Below are positions 27,717-37,073 of a DNA stretch of 64,000 nucleotides, piece after piece. How positions within the stretch are numbered: the first letter of the stretch is position 1; every line of letters starts with the position of its first letter. Source of the DNA: Phycisphaerales bacterium (GTDB lineage Bacteria > Planctomycetota > Phycisphaerae > Phycisphaerales > UBA1924); the NCBI GenBank assembly GCA_020831775.1, contig JAFIFZ010000040.1, positions 52,180 to 116,179 of the forward strand, read 5' to 3'. Under the pieces are notes generated by a model. The model had not been told where the DNA came from. It worked only from the letters and a program-made list of their open reading frames with translations, and searched no databases. A program made the position numbers and the translations under genes.

Positions 27717-28624
27717 TGACCGAGAGCCAAGCGGCGACCGGACCGGCGCTGAGCGACATGACCCCAGGCGACCTCGCCGAGCTGATGACCGTCTTCAACG
27801 AGGTCACCGGCCGCCTGCAGTCGTCGCACGAGCGCCTGAACGAAGAGGTCGAACGCCTGCGCCACGAGCTCGGCGAGGCGAACGACCGGCTGCAGCGTTC
27901 GCGCCGGCTGGCGGCGCTTGGCGAGATGGCCGCGGGCATCGCCCACGAGGTCCGCAACCCGCTGGCGTCGATCTCGCTGTACGCGAGGATACTCGAAGAC
28001 GATCTCGGAGACCGGCCCGATCAGCGCGAGGTCGCCTCGAAGATCGCGCGTGCCGTGCGCGGCGCCGAGTCGATCGTGCAGGATGTCCTGAGCTTTGCGA
28101 GAGAGATCACGCTCCGTGCCGAACCCGTCGAGGTGTCGGTGCTGTTCGCCCAGGCGCTCGAGGGCGCCGGCGTCGAGCGGGCTTTGGGCGTCACGGTCCG
28201 CAGGCTCGACGAGACGCGGGGCGGCGTCGAGATCGTCTGCGACCGCGCGCTGGTCCGCCAGTCGCTGGTGAACCTGATCCGCAACGCCCTGGACGCGATG
28301 GCCGAGACCGATGGTGAGCGAGAGCTGACCCTCGATGTCCGTGTCGAGGGGCGCGAGGTCGTGCTGGTCGTCGCCGACACCGGCCCCGGCGTGCCCGAGG
28401 GCGTGGTCGACCGAATGTTCAACCCCTTCTTCACGACGCGGGCGACGGGCACGGGCCTGGGCCTTGCGATCGTGCACAGGATCGCCGACGCGCACGCGGG
28501 CGCCGTCGGCGTACGCAACCGAGAGGGGGGCGGCGCTCTGCTGGAGCTCCGCCTGCCCAGAGAGCCCGGCGCGATCGCGCCAGGGGCGAGCAAGACAACT
28601 TCTTCAACGGAGCAAGCCGCATGA
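27716..28624 (+). CDS. Soluble sensor histidine kinase, NtrB/FlrB type
   Basis: 302 residues. No membrane segment and no PAS domain. A coiled coil (about 35-63) leads into the H-box LAALGEMAAGIAHEVRNPLA with His77. The ATP-binding domain shows the N box LVNLIRNALDAM, G1 VADTGPGVPEG and G2 GTGLGLAIVHRI. It should phosphorylate the adjacent sigma-54 activator, whose ATG overlaps its stop (ATGA). This pair corresponds to FlrB-FlrC/FleS-FleR, which switch on mid-tier flagellar genes. Confidence 0.9.
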   Translation: MTESQAATGPALSDMTPGDLAELMTVFNEVTGRLQSSHERLNEEVERLRHELGEANDRLQRSRRLAALGEMAAGIAHEVRNPLASISLYARILEDDLGDRPDQREVASKIARAVRGAESIVQDVLSFAREITLRAEPVEVSVLFAQALEGAGVERALGVTVRRLDETRGGVEIVCDRALVRQSLVNLIRNALDAMAETDGERELTLDVRVEGREVVLVVADTGPGVPEGVVDRMFNPFFTTRATGTGLGLAIVHRIADAHAGAVGVRNREGGGALLELRLPREPGAIAPGASKTTSSTEQAA

Positions 28625-30186
28625 GCAGTGTCCTGGTAGTGGACGACAAGGAAATGATGCGCGACAGCGTCGCGGCGACACTGCAGCGGGCGGGCTTTAA
28701 GGTCCGCGCCGCCTGCGACGGGCAGAGCGCCCTGGCGATGATCGCCGAGCGCAGGCCCGACGCGGTGGTCACCGACCTCAAAATGCCCGGCCTCAGCGGG
28801 ATCGACCTGCTCGAACGCGTCCGCGCGATCGACGACGGCCTGCCGATCGTGCTGATGACCGCCTTCGGCACCATCGAAACGGCGGTGCGCGCGATCAAGC
28901 TCGGCGCTTTCGACTACATCACCAAGCCGTTCGAGGGCGACGAGCTCATCATCGCAGTCAAGCGGGCGATCCGCCACCGCAGCGTCCTGCGCGAAAACGA
29001 AGCGCTCAAGGCCTCGGGCCCGCAGGGGCTGACGGGCCTGGACCGCCTGATCGGCGACTCGCCGGCGATGCGCCGTGTCAAGGAGCAGGTGCTCGCCGTC
29101 GCCGACTCGCAGGGGACCGTGCTGCTGGTGGGCGAGAGCGGGACGGGCAAGGAGGTCGTGGCGCGTGCGGTGCATGAGCTGAGCGCGCGTAAGGCCGAGC
29201 CGTTCCTCGCGGTCAACTGCGCCGCCCTGAGCGAATCCCTGCTCGAGAGCGAGCTCTTCGGGCACGAGAAGGGCGCCTTCACCGGCGCCGACAAGACCCG
29301 CAAGGGCCGCTTCGAGCTGGCGCACACCGGCACGCTGCTGCTCGACGAGATCTCCGAGATCGGCCCGGGCATCCAGGCCAAGCTCCTCCGCGTGCTGCAG
29401 GAGCGGGCGTTCGAACGCGTCGGCTCCAGCACGCCCATCGGGATCGATGTCCGCGTCGTCGCGACCAGCAACCGGGACCTCCCGCGCTCGGTCGCCTCGG
29501 GCGAGTTCCGTCAGGACCTCTTCTTCCGCCTCAATGTGCTGCCGATCCACTTGCCGCCGCTCCGCGACCGGCCCGAGGATGTGCGGCCGCTCGCCGAGCA
29601 TTTCGCAACCGGCCTCTGCAAGCGAGAAGGCCGGGAGCCTGTCCGCTTCTCGCCCGAGGCGATGGACCTGATGCGGGCGTACCCGTGGCCCGGCAATGTC
29701 CGCGAGCTGCAGAACATCTGCGAGCGGGCGGTCGTCCTGGGCAGGGCCGGCCAGACCAGCACGATCGATCACGCGATGATCGAGCCCTGGCTCTGCGGCT
29801 CGCCGGCGGCCCAGCTCAACCCCGGCATCGGCGCAATCACCGGCCCCGCGGCCTACCCCGGCATGCACAACGGCGTGTCCAACGGCATCACAGGGACGCT
29901 TGAGCACGGGGCCAGGCCCGGGCCCGTCTCGATGTCGCCCGCAGACGGGCAGCAGGTGGTGACGATGCCGCGCGGGATCGGGGCCTCGGCCTCGGGCGAG
30001 CACGAACCCCTGGAGGTCGTCGTCCGTCCCCTGGCCGATGTCGAGCGGGATGTGATCGTCGCGACCCTGCGCCGTTTCGACGGGCACCGCCAGAAGACCG
30101 CCGAGGCCCTGGGCATCGGGGTCCGCACGCTGGGGCTGAAGCTCAAGAAGTGGAAGGAGCTGTCGCTCGTCGAGCAGACGCTGTAA
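28621..30186 (+). CDS. Sigma-54-dependent response regulator, FlrC/NtrC type
   Basis: 521 residues. Receiver domain with acidic pair D8/D9, phospho-acceptor Asp52 (VVTDLKMPG) and Lys102. AAA+ domain with Walker A GESGTGKE (171-178), the sigma-54-contacting GAFTGA loop (218-223) and LLLDEISEIGPG. A roughly 60-residue linker is followed by a C-terminal Fis-type helix-turn-helix (QKTAEALGIGVRTLGLKLKK). Co-translated with its kinase. A sigma-54-like box lies 6 nt after its stop, in front of flgB. Confidence 0.95.
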   Translation: MSSVLVVDDKEMMRDSVAATLQRAGFKVRAACDGQSALAMIAERRPDAVVTDLKMPGLSGIDLLERVRAIDDGLPIVLMTAFGTIETAVRAIKLGAFDYITKPFEGDELIIAVKRAIRHRSVLRENEALKASGPQGLTGLDRLIGDSPAMRRVKEQVLAVADSQGTVLLVGESGTGKEVVARAVHELSARKAEPFLAVNCAALSESLLESELFGHEKGAFTGADKTRKGRFELAHTGTLLLDEISEIGPGIQAKLLRVLQERAFERVGSSTPIGIDVRVVATSNRDLPRSVASGEFRQDLFFRLNVLPIHLPPLRDRPEDVRPLAEHFATGLCKREGREPVRFSPEAMDLMRAYPWPGNVRELQNICERAVVLGRAGQTSTIDHAMIEPWLCGSPAAQLNPGIGAITGPAAYPGMHNGVSNGITGTLEHGARPGPVSMSPADGQQVVTMPRGIGASASGEHEPLEVVVRPLADVERDVIVATLRRFDGHRQKTAEALGIGVRTLGLKLKKWKELSLVEQTL

Positions 30187-30191
30187 AGCTC

Positions 30192-30207
30192 TGGCCCGCG
30201 CTTTGCG
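30192..30207 (+). promoter_or_regulatory. Candidate sigma-54 promoter before flgB
   Basis: TGGCCC-N5-TTTGCG: GG at 30193-30194 and GC at 30205-30206 are separated by exactly 10 nt, as in -24/-12 promoters. Predicted transcription start near 30218, very close to the flgB start. The same bases also form a small CCCGC/GCGGG hairpin, so chance in a GC-rich region is possible. Confidence 0.5.
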
Positions 30208-30225
30208 GGCAGCGGGAGCGTGACG

Positions 30226-30663
30226 ATGATCAAAGGCCTGACCAACGCGGGGGCGATGCCGGCCCTGGACACGCTGATGCGGTTTTCCGCTCGGCGCCAG
30301 GAGCTCATCGCCCACAATGTGGCCAACATCAACACGCCAAAGTTCCAGCCGCGCGATGTCTCGGTCGCTGACTTCCAGCAGACGCTGGGCAAGGCGATCG
30401 ACGAGCGTCGGACGCGCACCGGCGGCGCCCAGGGCAAGCTCCATTTCGGACGGAGCGACGAGGTCGTCCGCGACGCCGACGGCAGGCTCCACCTGCGTCC
30501 GAAGACCCCCTCGGGCAACATCCTCTTCCACGACCGCAACGACCGCGACCTGGAGCGCCTGATGCAGGCCCAGGCAGAGAACGCGGGTGTCTTCAGGGCC
30601 GCCGCGGACCTGTACAGGCACCAGGGCGAGATGATCCGATCCGCCATCAGAGAGATGGCCTGA
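30226..30663 (+). CDS. flgB: Flagellar basal-body rod protein FlgB
   Basis: 145 residues from the ATG at 30226, preceded by GGGAG; a GTG two codons upstream and an ATG at 30256 are alternatives. Proximal rod component exported through the flagellar type III system. Rod-protein signature RQELIAHNVANINTPKFQPR at the N-terminus and a matching C-terminal amphipathic helix (AAADLYRHQGEMIRSAI). First structural gene of the flgB-flgC-fliE set. Confidence 0.93.
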   Translation: MIKGLTNAGAMPALDTLMRFSARRQELIAHNVANINTPKFQPRDVSVADFQQTLGKAIDERRTRTGGAQGKLHFGRSDEVVRDADGRLHLRPKTPSGNILFHDRNDRDLERLMQAQAENAGVFRAAADLYRHQGEMIRSAIREMA

Positions 30664-30679
30664 GCCTTAGGGAGGCGCG

Positions 30680-31099
30680 ATGTACGGCGTGCTTGACATC
30701 TCGACCAGCGGCATGGTGGCCCAGCGTGCGCGCATGGCCGTCATCAGCGCAAACCTTGCGCACCAAGACACGCTGGTCGACGCCCAGGGCAACTACAACC
30801 CCTATCGCAGGCGCGAGATCATGTTCGCCCCTGGCGACCCGACCGCCAAGAGCCCCACGGGCAGGGCCCTGGGCGTGCATGTCGCCGATATCCACATCAA
30901 CCACGACGCGTTGCGTCAGAAGTACGCCCCCGGGCACCCGTTCGACGAGAACGGCGACGGGTACATCATGGTCCCGGACATCAGCCCGGTGGTCGAGCAG
31001 GTCAACGCGATGGAGGCGGCCAGGGCCTACGAGGCCAATGTCGTCACCGCCGAGGCGACCAAATCCATGATGGCCCAGGCTTTGCGAGTGATCGCCTGA
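30680..31099 (+). CDS. flgC: Flagellar basal-body rod protein FlgC
   Basis: 139 residues, normal length. Proximal rod subunit. Opens with YGVLDISTSGMVAQRARM and contains ISANLAHQDTLVD, a variant of the usual ANANT motif, plus the C-terminal QVNAMEAARAYEANVVTAEA. GGGAGG lies 9 nt before the ATG. Follows flgB by 16 nt. Confidence 0.94.
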   Translation: MYGVLDISTSGMVAQRARMAVISANLAHQDTLVDAQGNYNPYRRREIMFAPGDPTAKSPTGRALGVHVADIHINHDALRQKYAPGHPFDENGDGYIMVPDISPVVEQVNAMEAARAYEANVVTAEATKSMMAQALRVIA

Positions 31100-31120
31100 A
31101 CCTAGACGGAGTGCGTCGCG

Positions 31121-31438
31121 ATGACAGATCCTCTCGGGCTGATCGGTGGAGCGGGCGGGGCGGGGCGGATGAACCCCGGGCAGACAGCCGCGGGCGGCGT
31201 GCGCCCGGACCCCAACGCGCCCTCCTTCAAGGATGTCCTGCTCCAGAACATCAACGAGGCCAACAAGCTCCAGCAGGACGCGACGCACGCGATCGAGGAC
31301 CTCGCCGCGGGCAGACGCAACGACATCGAGGGCGTCGTGCTGGCGGCTCAGAAGGCCGACACCGCCTTCCGCATGCTCCAGGCTGTTCGCAACAAGATGG
31401 TCCAGGCCTACGACGAGATCAAGCAGATGCGCGTCTGA
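31121..31438 (+). CDS. fliE: Flagellar hook-basal body protein FliE
   Basis: 105 residues. Links the MS ring to the rod and is an early export substrate. N-terminal Gly-rich part, then FKDVLLQNINEANKLQQDAT and the C-terminal AQKADTAFRMLQAVRNKMVQ typical of FliE. Lies 21 nt after flgC; 214 nt of non-coding sequence follow before fliF. Confidence 0.93.
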   Translation: MTDPLGLIGGAGGAGRMNPGQTAAGGVRPDPNAPSFKDVLLQNINEANKLQQDATHAIEDLAAGRRNDIEGVVLAAQKADTAFRMLQAVRNKMVQAYDEIKQMRV

Positions 31439-31652
31439 CCGGCGGGCCGGTGCTCCATCTGATGTCCACAGGCAACAAGTGCGCGGCGGAGGGGTCTCTG
31501 TTGCGCGGGAGCGCGGATTCTGCCTGCCTGTCGGTTCTTCAAGTCTTCGGAGGCCGTGATCCGACCTGAGGCGTTGCCGGGGATCTCTTTCTGAGGAGCC
31601 CCTGCGTCCCGAGCCAGGAGGGCGAGGGAACCAGGCATGGAGGCCGCGCCGG

Positions 31653-33314
31653 ATGGAGCAGCTGCGAAAAGCACTCGATCGCATGAAGCGTGAGCTGGGT
31701 CGCCTGACGGCGACGCAGCGGATGCTGATCGGCTCGCTCGGCGTGATCCTGCTGATGACGCTCTTCCTGGTCTCGCAGTACGCGGGCGGTCGCCCGATGG
31801 TCGAACTGATGGCCGCCGACGGCCAGCAGGAGACGATCCACATCCTCCGGGCGAGCGATGTGCGGGCGGAGATGCGCGACGGCAAAGTGTTCGTGCCCCC
31901 CGAGAGCCGGCGCTTCGCGCTGGCGGCGCTGGCCGAGCGCGGCGCCCTGCCCGACGACACACGCATCCTCTTCGACAACCTGATCGACCGCCAGAGCTGG
32001 ACCAACTCGCGCGAGCAGAACGAGCAGATGTACCGCATCGCCCTGCAGAACGAGCTGGCGAGGGTCATCGGGCGGTTCAGGGGTGTGCGTCAGGCGACGG
32101 TGGTCCTGGATGTGCCTCGCCCGCACGGCATCGGCATGATCGTGCGCGAGCCGACGGCGTCTGTCACCGTCTTCACCTCGCTGGGGGGGCTGAACCAGGA
32201 GATGGTCGACGCGATCGCCCACCTCGTCTCGGGCTCGCAGGCGGGGCTGGACCCGACCAATGTCCGCGTGATCGACGGCTCGTCGGGCCGCAGGTTCGCC
32301 GCGACCGCCGGTGAGGACGCCCGGGCCTCGGCGTGGCTGGAGCACGCGCTGGCGACAGAAGAGAAGATCACCACCACGCTCTCGCGTCTGCTGAGCTACA
32401 TCCCCGGCGTGGTGATCGCGGTGACGGCAGAGGTCGACATCGCCCGCGAGCAGATCCGGATGACCCGCTTCGAGCCGGTGACCGAAGAGGGGGGGTCCGT
32501 TTCGCTCCTGGGCACAGAGACTCGCGAGACCCGCGAGCAGCAGTCCGGGCGCAGGGCGGCCGAGCCGGGCGTCCGCGCCAACGCGACCGCAGAGATCAAC
32601 ACCGGCTCGGGCGACTCGATGTCGCTCGAAGAGAGCACGACCACGACCGCCATGGAAAACCATGTCGGCTCGACGGTGACCAACCGTGTCGACCCCAAGG
32701 GGATGCCGACGCGCCTAGTCGCGTCTGTGAATGTGCCGCGCGACTTCGTCGTCGCGGCGCTCCGCCGGGCCGGCGGTCTGGAAGAGGACGAGGAACCCAC
32801 CGAGGAACAGGTCGAGCAGCGGTTCAACCAGATCCGCGCCGACATCAGCGAGAGCGTCCGGCCCCATCTGCGGGCGGGGAATCTCGACGGGATGGTGCAT
32901 GTCTCGCTGACCCCCGCGGCGATGGGGGAGTTCCTGCCCGCCGAGCCGCAGGGCGCTGGGATCTTCGGCTCCGGCGGCGGGCTGCCCCTGCTCGGCGACG
33001 GGCTGATCGAGACGGGGCTGCTCGCGCTCCTGGCGGTCGTCTCGCTGGGGATGATGATCGTGATGGTGCGCAAGGCGTCCAAGCAGCCGGAGATGCCGAC
33101 CGCCGAGGAACTGGTGGGCATCCCGCCTCCCCTCGAGACGGACACGGACCTGATCGGCGAGGCGGATGAGACCAAGCTCCCGATGGCGGGCATCGAGGTC
33201 GGGGCCGATGATGTCGAGCGTCAGCGGATGCTCGAACAGCTCGCGCAGATGGTCAAGGACGATCCCACCGGCTCGGCCAAACTGCTGAACCGGTGGATCG
33301 AGACAGACGATTGA
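31653..33314 (+). CDS. fliF: Flagellar MS-ring protein FliF
   Basis: 553 residues. Forms the inner-membrane MS ring. N-terminal membrane segment (LIGSLGVILLMTLFLVSQY), two ring-building domains (FALAALAERGALPDDTRILF; QNELARVIGRFRGVRQATVV), a Ser/Thr/Glu-rich middle and a C-terminal membrane segment (GLLALLAVVSLGMMIVMV). The cytoplasmic C-terminus binds FliG and is present (LLNRWIETDD). The 214-nt leader shows no obvious promoter. Confidence 0.95.
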   Translation: MEQLRKALDRMKRELGRLTATQRMLIGSLGVILLMTLFLVSQYAGGRPMVELMAADGQQETIHILRASDVRAEMRDGKVFVPPESRRFALAALAERGALPDDTRILFDNLIDRQSWTNSREQNEQMYRIALQNELARVIGRFRGVRQATVVLDVPRPHGIGMIVREPTASVTVFTSLGGLNQEMVDAIAHLVSGSQAGLDPTNVRVIDGSSGRRFAATAGEDARASAWLEHALATEEKITTTLSRLLSYIPGVVIAVTAEVDIAREQIRMTRFEPVTEEGGSVSLLGTETRETREQQSGRRAAEPGVRANATAEINTGSGDSMSLEESTTTTAMENHVGSTVTNRVDPKGMPTRLVASVNVPRDFVVAALRRAGGLEEDEEPTEEQVEQRFNQIRADISESVRPHLRAGNLDGMVHVSLTPAAMGEFLPAEPQGAGIFGSGGGLPLLGDGLIETGLLALLAVVSLGMMIVMVRKASKQPEMPTAEELVGIPPPLETDTDLIGEADETKLPMAGIEVGADDVERQRMLEQLAQMVKDDPTGSAKLLNRWIETDD

Positions 33315-33336
33315 ACGACAGGAGGCCGGCGGAGCG

Positions 33337-34377
33337 ATGGCCAGGCGGATCGGCACCAAGCTGCCAGACAAGATCGAGGAGCTGGAGGCGGGCACCAAGG
33401 CCGCCATCCTTCTCCTTGCGCTCGGCCAGGACGAGGCGTCGTCGGTGCTCAAGGAACTGCCCCAGCAGTCCGTCGAGGAGGTGATGCGCGAGTTCGCGGC
33501 GCTCGGCCGCGTGCCCGCCTCGCTGCAGGCGCAGGTGGTCGAGGAGTTCTACCACCTCTCGATCGCCCAGCGCCATGTCAACGAGGGGAGTCTGGACTAC
33601 GCGCGGGCGGTGATGCTCAACGCGCTGGATCCAAAGTCCGCCGAGCGGATCATGGCGCAGATCCAGACGCAGGTGCAGCGGACGCCCTTCTCGTTTATCC
33701 AGAAGGTCGAGAGCGAGAATCTCCTGACCTTCATCCAGGACGAGCACCCCCAGACGATCGCATTGATCGTCTGCCACTTGCCGCACCACAAGGCGGCCGA
33801 GATCCTCGCCAGCCTGCCGATGCAGAAGCAGATCGAGGTGATCAAGCGCATCGCCAACATGGAGCAGACCAACCCCGAGGTGATCCGCGAGGTCGAGAAG
33901 GGCCTCGAAAGCCGCCTGAGCAACATGCTCATGCAGTCGACGGAGAAGGCCGGGGGCGTCGGCACCGTCGCCGAGGTACTCAACCTCGCCGACCGCTCGA
34001 CCGAGAAGTCGATCATGGAGGGCCTGGAGGCCGAGGACCCGGACCTCGTCGAGCAGATCCGCAGGCTCATGTTCGTCTTCGAGGACATCCTGCTCGTCAA
34101 CGACCGGGGCATCCAGGCGGTGCTCAAGGAGGTCGAGAACGACGAGCTCTCGCTGGCGCTCAAGACCGCGTCGGAGGACCTCAAGGAGAAGATCTTCACA
34201 AACATGTCCGAGCGGGCCGCCTCGCTCATCAAGGAGGACATGGAGTTCATGGGCCCCGTCCGCGTCAGCGATGTCGAGGCCGCCCAGCAGCGCATCGTCG
34301 ACATCGTCCGCAGGCTGGAGGAAGCGGGCGAGGTCATCATCCAGGGCCGAGGCGGGGAGAGCGACCTTGTCATGTAA
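33337..34377 (+). CDS. fliG: Flagellar motor switch protein FliG
   Basis: 346 residues. C-ring protein that transmits stator torque. N-terminal FliF-binding domain (KAAILLLALGQDEASSVLKE), the middle domain with the conserved LLTFIQDEHPQTIALIVCHL patch that binds FliM in other species, and the C-terminal charged torque helix near VFEDILLVNDRGIQAVLKEV. The EHPQT motif is intact although no fliM is seen in this cluster. Confidence 0.96.
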   Translation: MARRIGTKLPDKIEELEAGTKAAILLLALGQDEASSVLKELPQQSVEEVMREFAALGRVPASLQAQVVEEFYHLSIAQRHVNEGSLDYARAVMLNALDPKSAERIMAQIQTQVQRTPFSFIQKVESENLLTFIQDEHPQTIALIVCHLPHHKAAEILASLPMQKQIEVIKRIANMEQTNPEVIREVEKGLESRLSNMLMQSTEKAGGVGTVAEVLNLADRSTEKSIMEGLEAEDPDLVEQIRRLMFVFEDILLVNDRGIQAVLKEVENDELSLALKTASEDLKEKIFTNMSERAASLIKEDMEFMGPVRVSDVEAAQQRIVDIVRRLEEAGEVIIQGRGGESDLVM

Positions 34378-34413
34378 CGCAAATGACGCCCGCGTCGGCG
34401 GGGCGGTGCGCCG

Positions 34414-35235
34414 ATGGGCATGATCCGACGCGCCGACGCGGAGAGGGTCGCCCGCGACGCGATCGCGCTCGACCTCGGCGACCTGGCCCGCCAGGCCGAG
34501 ACCATGCGCGCCCAGGCGCAGGAGACCGCCAAGAAGATCCTCGCAGAGGCCCAGGCGAAGCGCGAGGAAATGCTCGGCAGCGCCAGCGAGGAAGGCCGCG
34601 CCGACGGTCGGGCGCAGGGGCATCAAGAAGGCTTCAAGCAGGGGCTGGAGGAAGGCCGGCGCCAGGCTTTGGCCGAGCAGGCCGAGGCGATCGACGCCCT
34701 GCTCGCCTCGTGGGGCGCAGCGCTGGAAAACTACGAGCACGAGCGCGAGCAGATCATGGCCGACGCCAGGCGGGATGTGCTCCGCCTCGCGGTCCTCGCG
34801 GCCGAGAAGATCACCCGTCGCGTCATCGAGATCGATCCCTCGATCGTCGAGGGCGTGGTCCGCGATGTCGTCATGTCTGTGCTGGAGCCGACGAGGCTGG
34901 TCCTGCGTGTGCACCCCGAGGACGCCGAGCGGGCGACCGCCGTGGTCGGCCCGCTGGTGCAGCGTCTGGGAGAGTCCGCCCACGCCGAGGTGTGCGCCGA
35001 CGGATCGATCGAGCGAGGCTCGTGCCTCGTCGAGACCGCGGGGGGCGCCGTCATCGACGCGACCATCGCGACCAAGCTCCGGCGGATCGCCGAAGCCGTG
35101 CTCCCCGGGGGCTCGGATCTGATAGACCAGCCCCAGTCCCAGCCCGACGCCGCCGAAGAGAGCGACACCGACGGGGACGAACAAGACAGCGGGGGCGTCC
35201 GCCTCGATGATGGGCGCCGGGGCGCCGCGGCATGA
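34414..35235 (+). CDS. fliH: Flagellar export ATPase regulator FliH
   Basis: 273 residues. Binds and regulates FliI and tethers it to the C-ring. Long Ala/Glu/Arg helix in the N-terminal half, including a glycine-spaced stretch GRADGRAQGHQEGFKQGLEE of the GxxxG kind typical of FliH. The C-terminal FliH/V-ATPase-E-like domain contains LRLAVLAAEKITRRVIEIDP. The stop overlaps fliI (ATGA). A poorly conserved acidic tail closes the protein. Confidence 0.88.
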   Translation: MGMIRRADAERVARDAIALDLGDLARQAETMRAQAQETAKKILAEAQAKREEMLGSASEEGRADGRAQGHQEGFKQGLEEGRRQALAEQAEAIDALLASWGAALENYEHEREQIMADARRDVLRLAVLAAEKITRRVIEIDPSIVEGVVRDVVMSVLEPTRLVLRVHPEDAERATAVVGPLVQRLGESAHAEVCADGSIERGSCLVETAGGAVIDATIATKLRRIAEAVLPGGSDLIDQPQSQPDAAEESDTDGDEQDSGGVRLDDGRRGAAA

Positions 35236-36614
35236 GCGTCCTCGCCGGAGCGATCTCGGCCGTCACCGACTGCGAGCCCGTCCGGTTCACAGGGCGCGTG
35301 CACGAACTCCGCGGCCTCACCCTGCTCGTCCGCGAGCTGCCCCTTCCCGTCGGGTCGCTGGTCACACTCCATACGCGGCGCGGCGAGCGATCCGTCAGCG
35401 GCGAGGTCGTCGGCTTCACGCGTGACCTCGCGATGGTCATGCTCCTGGGCCAGACCGGGGGCGTCAGCGCCGGCGACACGGTGGTGGGGGAAGAGGTCGC
35501 CCAGACCGTCGGCGTCGGGCGGGGCATGCTCGGACGCGTCATCGACGGGCTCGGCAGACCGATCGACGGTCGCGGGCCGCTGCTCGACACCGAGCCGGCG
35601 CCCCTGAACCCCGATCCCTCCTGCGCGATGGACCGCGCCCCGATCAAGGAGCGCATCGGCACCGGCGTCCGCGCGATCGACCTGCTCACTCCGATGGGGC
35701 GGGGCCAGCGCATGGGCATCTTCGCCGGCCCCGGCGTCGGCAAGAGCACCCTGCTCGCCCAGATCGCCCGTGGCACCGACGCGGATGTGAATGTCATCGC
35801 CCTCATCGGCGAGCGAGGCCGCGAGGTCCGCGAGTTCATCGAGCACACCCTCGGCGCCGAAGGGCTCCGCCGAAGCGTCGTCATCGTCGCGACCGGCGAC
35901 GAATCCCCGCTCATGCGCATCAGGGCCGCCAAGGTCGCCTGCACCGCGGCGGAGTGGTTCCGCTCGCGCGGCCACGACGCCCTGCTCATGATGGACTCGG
36001 TGACGCGCTTCGCCCACGCCCAGCGCCAGGTCGGCCTCAGCGTCGGCGAGCCGCCCGCGACGCGGGGCTATACCCCCAGCGTCTTCACCCAGCTCGGCCT
36101 GCTGCTGGAACGCGCCGGGCGCATCGACTCCACGAACGCCTCCGGATCGGTCACCGGCCTCTACACCATCCTCGTCGAAGGCGACGACATGACAGAGCCC
36201 GTCGCCGACGCGGTCCGCGGCATCCTCGACGGGCACCTGATCCTCTCGCGCAAGCTCGCAGGACGGGGCCACTTCCCCGCCATCGACGCCCTGGAATCGA
36301 TCAGCCGCATCGCGGGCGAGGTGATGTCGCCCGATCACGCCGCGGCCAGGTCCGAGCTCTTGGGCCTGATGGCCCGCTATCGCGAGGTCGAGGACATCGT
36401 GCAGATCGGCGCATACGCCCACGGCAGCGACCCGGAAGTCGATGTCGCGATCAGCATGAAGGAAACAGTCGACGCGCTCCTCCGCCAGGGCGGTCAGGAG
36501 CGAGTCCCCTTTGAGGACGCCAGAGATGTGATGATCAAGGTCGCCATGCAGGCGCGAGAGGGCGTCGACGGCCTGCGCGCCGCCGGCCGCCAGTCCTTCG
36601 GCGCAGGGAGGTAA
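35232..36614 (+). CDS. fliI: Flagellum-specific export ATPase FliI
   Basis: 460 residues. F1-beta-like hexameric ATPase of flagellar export. Walker A FAGPGVGKSTLLAQIA, Walker B region DALLMMDSVTRFAHAQRQV, and GEPPATRGYTPSVFTQLGLL, all diagnostic. Partners FliH and FliJ flank it. Confidence 0.97.
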   Translation: MSVLAGAISAVTDCEPVRFTGRVHELRGLTLLVRELPLPVGSLVTLHTRRGERSVSGEVVGFTRDLAMVMLLGQTGGVSAGDTVVGEEVAQTVGVGRGMLGRVIDGLGRPIDGRGPLLDTEPAPLNPDPSCAMDRAPIKERIGTGVRAIDLLTPMGRGQRMGIFAGPGVGKSTLLAQIARGTDADVNVIALIGERGREVREFIEHTLGAEGLRRSVVIVATGDESPLMRIRAAKVACTAAEWFRSRGHDALLMMDSVTRFAHAQRQVGLSVGEPPATRGYTPSVFTQLGLLLERAGRIDSTNASGSVTGLYTILVEGDDMTEPVADAVRGILDGHLILSRKLAGRGHFPAIDALESISRIAGEVMSPDHAAARSELLGLMARYREVEDIVQIGAYAHGSDPEVDVAISMKETVDALLRQGGQERVPFEDARDVMIKVAMQAREGVDGLRAAGRQSFGAGR

Positions 36615-36620
36615 GCGGGC

Positions 36621-37073
36621 GTGGCGGTCTTCAGGTTCAAGCTCGAAGCGGTCCTCCGCCAGCGACGCCTCGTCGAGGACGAGCGGCGCAAGCGCGTCGC
36701 CGAGCTCGATCTCGAACGCCTCGCCATCGAGCGCGAGATCGAGGGCTACCAAGCCCAGATCATCCGCGAACGCAACGAGATGGCCTCGATCCTCGTCGAG
36801 GGCGGGTCGGGGACGATGATGCGGGTCCAAGCCGGCGCGGCGCTCCGTTTGCGGGCGAAGATCGGTCAGGCCTCCGTCCGCCTCGCGGGCGTCCTCGCCA
36901 ACCTCGATAAGGAACGGGCGGCCCTGCGCAAGGCCGCGGCCGACAGAAAGGCGATCGAGCTCCTCAAGGAGCAACGCCTGAACGAGTGGAAGAAAGAGCT
37001 CATGCGGCGCGAGTCGGCCGAGCTCGATGAATTCGCGGTCATGCGCGCCGCCAGAAGCGGGGAGTACCGCTGA
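36621..37073 (+). CDS. fliJ: Flagellar export protein FliJ
   Basis: 150 residues from a GTG, 6 nt after fliI. Continuous coiled coil with the FliJ opening FRFKLEAVLRQRRLVEDERR. FliJ is the central stalk of the FliI hexamer and escorts export chaperones. Sequence is weakly conserved in the family; position and coiled coil decide the call. Stop overlaps the next ATG (TGATG). Confidence 0.88.
   Translation: MAVFRFKLEAVLRQRRLVEDERRKRVAELDLERLAIEREIEGYQAQIIRERNEMASILVEGGSGTMMRVQAGAALRLRAKIGQASVRLAGVLANLDKERAALRKAAADRKAIELLKEQRLNEWKKELMRRESAELDEFAVMRAARSGEYR

Noticed and set aside
28021..30621. 866-codon minus-strand open frame opposite the kinase and regulator genes
   Set aside because: It covers unmistakable histidine kinase and NtrC domains on the other strand; its own sequence shows no family.
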